Source: Actinobacteria bacterium UBA7398 (GTDB taxonomy: Bacteria > Actinomycetota > Actinomycetes > Nanopelagicales > Nanopelagicaceae). From it: 7,965 bases of DNA. The stretch is taken from contig DKNC01000015.1 of NCBI GenBank assembly GCA_002470135.1, positions 1 to 7,965 of the forward strand, given 5' to 3'. Positions 5,996 to 7,965 of this stretch are shown one piece after another. A model generated the notes under the pieces. It was not told the DNA's origin and did no database searches. It saw nothing but the letters and a program-made list of their open reading frames with translations. Every line of letters begins with the position of its first letter. The first letter of the stretch is position 1. Made by a program: the position numbers and the translations under genes.

Positions 5996-7834
5996 ATGTG
6001 CGGCATCGTCGGATATACCGGTGAAAAAGCCGCGCTAACTCCAGTCTTAGAAGGTTTGCGTCGTTTGGAATATCGTGGCTATGACTCGGCTGGTGTTGCT
6101 TTAACAACTACAAAAGGCGCAAAATTATTTGTTGAGAAGAAAGCTGGAAAGCTCGCTAATTTAGAAGCTGAGTTAAGCCATTCGCACGATGGCTCACATA
6201 GCGGTATTGGCCATACCCGATGGGCAACTCATGGCGGACCTACTGATTCAAATGCACATCCGCATCTTTCAAATGATGGCAAGTTAGCCGTTATTCATAA
6301 TGGAATTATTGAAAACTATCTGGAATTGCGAGCAGAGTTAGAAAAACGTGGCCATAAATTTACCTCTGAAACCGATACTGAATCGGTCGCACATTTACTT
6401 AGCGATGCCGTATCGAAAAACGGTGGCGATCTTGCGGCTGCGATGCGTAGCGTCTGTAAAGAGTTGCGCGGTTCATTCACGCTCTTAGCAATTCACTCAG
6501 ATACTCCTAACCGTATTGTGGGAGCGCGTCGAAATTCGCCGCTAGTTGTTGGTGTTGGAAAGGGCGAGAATTTCTTAGCCTCCGATGTTTCGGCCTTCAT
6601 TTCCTATACCAAGAGCGCGTTAGAACTTGGCCAAGATGAAGTTGTAGATGTAACTCCTGATCAAGTGATTGTTACAGATTTAACTGGAAAAGTTCTAACT
6701 CCAAGAGCTTATGAAATTACCTGGGATGCCAGCGCTGCAGAACGCGGTGGTTACCCACATTTCATGTTGAAAGAAATCTTCGAACAGCCTAAATCCATCG
6801 CCGATACATTATTAGGTCGCTTTACCGAGAATTCTCAGATTGCGATTGGGGAGTTAGATAATCTGCCAGAGTTGTTAAGCGCTGAGAGAATTCTAATTTT
6901 GGCATGTGGCACTGCTTACCACGCTGGATTAATCGGTAAATACGGGATTGAAACTTGGGCAAAAATTCCAGTTGATGTTGAACTTGCATCAGAATTTAGA
7001 TATCGCCAACCTGTTCTCACCAAGAAAACTGTAGTTATTACAATTTCACAATCTGGCGAGACGATGGATACATTAATGGCGATGCGACACGCTAAATCGC
7101 TAGGTGCAAAAGTTATTTCGATTTGCAATACAAATGGTTCGACGATTCCACGTGAATCAGATGCGGTTATTTATACCCATGCTGGCCCAGAGATTGCGGT
7201 AGCTTCAACTAAAGCTTTAATCACCCAAATAATTGCAACCGCTTTGATTGCACTTTATATCGGTGATAAAAACGGTGCGCTAAAGCCAAGTGAAGTTAAC
7301 GGATTAATAGAAGAGTTATTAGCTTTACCTGCAAAAGTTGAGCAAATTTTGGAAACTGCCGAACCACTTCGAGAGATGTCTCGCGGTTTTAAAGATGCAA
7401 CTTCAGTTTTATTCTTAGGAAGACACGTGGGTTTTCCGGCGGCGCTTGAAGGAGCTTTGAAATTGAAAGAGTTGGCGTATATGCATGCCGAAGGTTTTGC
7501 CGGCGGCGAATTAAAGCATGGACCGATTGCGTTAATTGAATCCGGAACTCCGGTGATTGCAATCATGCCACCACAACGAAGTGAAATTCGAGAGAAGATG
7601 GCGAGCAATATTCAAGAAGTTCGCGCCCGCGGCGCAAATGTAATCGTAATCGCTGATTCTGAAACTGCAATTCCAGATGTGGCACATGTAATTCGAATTC
7701 CTACTTCTAATCAATTATTACAACCAATACTTGCAATCGTGCCACTCCAAATTTTCGCCTATGAAATGGCAGTTGCGCGCGGTAGCGATGTGGACCAACC
7801 AAGAAACCTAGCTAAATCTGTAACGGTTGAATAA
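5996..7834 (+). CDS. glmS: Glutamine-fructose-6-phosphate aminotransferase (isomerizing)
   Basis: GlmS makes glucosamine-6-phosphate from fructose-6-phosphate and the amide nitrogen of glutamine, the committed step of amino-sugar synthesis. The 612-residue protein has an N-terminal class II glutaminase domain (about 1-220) and two SIS sugar-isomerase domains. Glutaminase sites: Cys2, exposed as nucleophile after Met removal, in MCGIVGYTG; GHTRWATHG (72-80); and HNGIIENY (101-108). SIS1 shows ACGTAYHAG (from 303) and the phosphate-binding SQSGET (351-356). SIS2 shows GRHVGFPAALEGALKLKE (from 475) and GGELKHGP with Glu506 and His508 near the isomerase site. The C-terminus DVDQPRNLAKSVTVE is the conserved active-site tail, with Lys607 matching the E. 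coli Lys603 position. Length is normal (609 in E. coli). The start has a strong AAGGGG. No glmS ribozyme can fit in the 23-nt gap. It forms an operon with glmM. Confidence 0.98.
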   Translation: MCGIVGYTGEKAALTPVLEGLRRLEYRGYDSAGVALTTTKGAKLFVEKKAGKLANLEAELSHSHDGSHSGIGHTRWATHGGPTDSNAHPHLSNDGKLAVIHNGIIENYLELRAELEKRGHKFTSETDTESVAHLLSDAVSKNGGDLAAAMRSVCKELRGSFTLLAIHSDTPNRIVGARRNSPLVVGVGKGENFLASDVSAFISYTKSALELGQDEVVDVTPDQVIVTDLTGKVLTPRAYEITWDASAAERGGYPHFMLKEIFEQPKSIADTLLGRFTENSQIAIGELDNLPELLSAERILILACGTAYHAGLIGKYGIETWAKIPVDVELASEFRYRQPVLTKKTVVITISQSGETMDTLMAMRHAKSLGAKVISICNTNGSTIPRESDAVIYTHAGPEIAVASTKALITQIIATALIALYIGDKNGALKPSEVNGLIEELLALPAKVEQILETAEPLREMSRGFKDATSVLFLGRHVGFPAALEGALKLKELAYMHAEGFAGGELKHGPIALIESGTPVIAIMPPQRSEIREKMASNIQEVRARGANVIVIADSETAIPDVAHVIRIPTSNQLLQPILAIVPLQIFAYEMAVARGSDVDQPRNLAKSVTVE

Positions 7835-7965
7835 GTGAGCCCGCAAGCTGCAATTGAAAGTCGCCGCCGCCAGATGGTTAAAGCTCTGGAATGGTCTGGC
7901 CTATTGTGCATCGGTTTTTTAATAGTTACACAACAAGTGGTGGTTAATGGCCCGCTAGTCCACTT
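7835..7965 (+). CDS. Putative membrane protein, N-terminal fragment (cut by window end)
   Basis: An open frame begins with GTG at 7835, directly after the glmS TAA (7832-7834), and runs to the window end for 43 complete codons. The start reads (V/M)SPQAAIESRRRQMVKALEW: a short basic N-terminus followed by a hydrophobic stretch (about residues 20-37, WSGLLCIGFLIVTQQVVV) that looks like a first transmembrane segment. The end, VVVNGPLVH, is vaguely like the region before the first loop of PAP2-type membrane phosphatases, but too little is present to assign a family. The zero-nucleotide junction with glmS suggests stop-start translational coupling in the same operon. An internal ATG at 7874 is a possible alternative start; it would still keep the hydrophobic segment. 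Confidence 0.6.
   Translation, partial: MSPQAAIESRRRQMVKALEWSGLLCIGFLIVTQQVVVNGPLVH

Overview
This window is ordinary core genome from a low-GC member of the Actinomycetota. I see no mobile element, CRISPR array, tRNA/rRNA gene or defence-type cassette. The lineage is inferred from several things. The gene order is an actinobacterial type (rpoA-rplQ-truA, then rplM-rpsI-glmM-glmS). L13 begins with an actinobacterial-type RTYSPKPG start. S9 has a long Ala/Thr/Pro-rich N-terminal extension, and L17 has a Lys/Ala-rich C-terminal tail. The base composition is AT-leaning with very short intergenic gaps. Together these fit a streamlined freshwater actinobacterium of the acI / Nanopelagicales type, but species-level assignment is not possible from this sequence alone.

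Layout: all genes are on the + strand and packed end to end. Positions 1-1073 hold the end of the alpha operon: the C-terminal two thirds of RNA polymerase alpha (rpoA, truncated by the window start) and ribosomal protein L17 (rplQ). A strong intrinsic terminator follows at 1105-1136. Unusually, it lies inside the first codons of the next gene, truA (tRNA pseudouridine synthase A, 1101-1889). truA is followed after 2 nt by a gene for a two-domain ABC-F ATPase (1892-3508). The 123-nt gap 3509-3631 carries a sigma70-like promoter and a leader with two tandem hairpins. It precedes rplM (L13) and rpsI (S9). Next come glmM (phosphoglucosamine mutase) and glmS (glutamine:fructose-6-phosphate aminotransferase). 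The window ends inside a membrane-protein gene whose GTG start directly abuts the glmS stop codon.

How the genes work together: rpoA, rplQ, rplM and rpsI are transcription/translation machinery. TruA modifies the tRNA anticodon arm, and ABC-F proteins act on the ribosome, so the first 4.6 kb is almost wholly gene-expression machinery. GlmS makes glucosamine-6-phosphate from fructose-6-phosphate and glutamine. GlmM isomerises it to glucosamine-1-phosphate, the precursor of UDP-GlcNAc for peptidoglycan. Coupling cell-wall precursor genes to a ribosomal protein operon is usual in actinobacteria.

The points most worth a second look are regulatory: the terminator embedded in the truA start codons, the structured rplM leader, and a small hairpin between glmM and glmS that overlaps the glmS Shine-Dalgarno sequence. 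There is no gene-free stretch longer than 300 bases.
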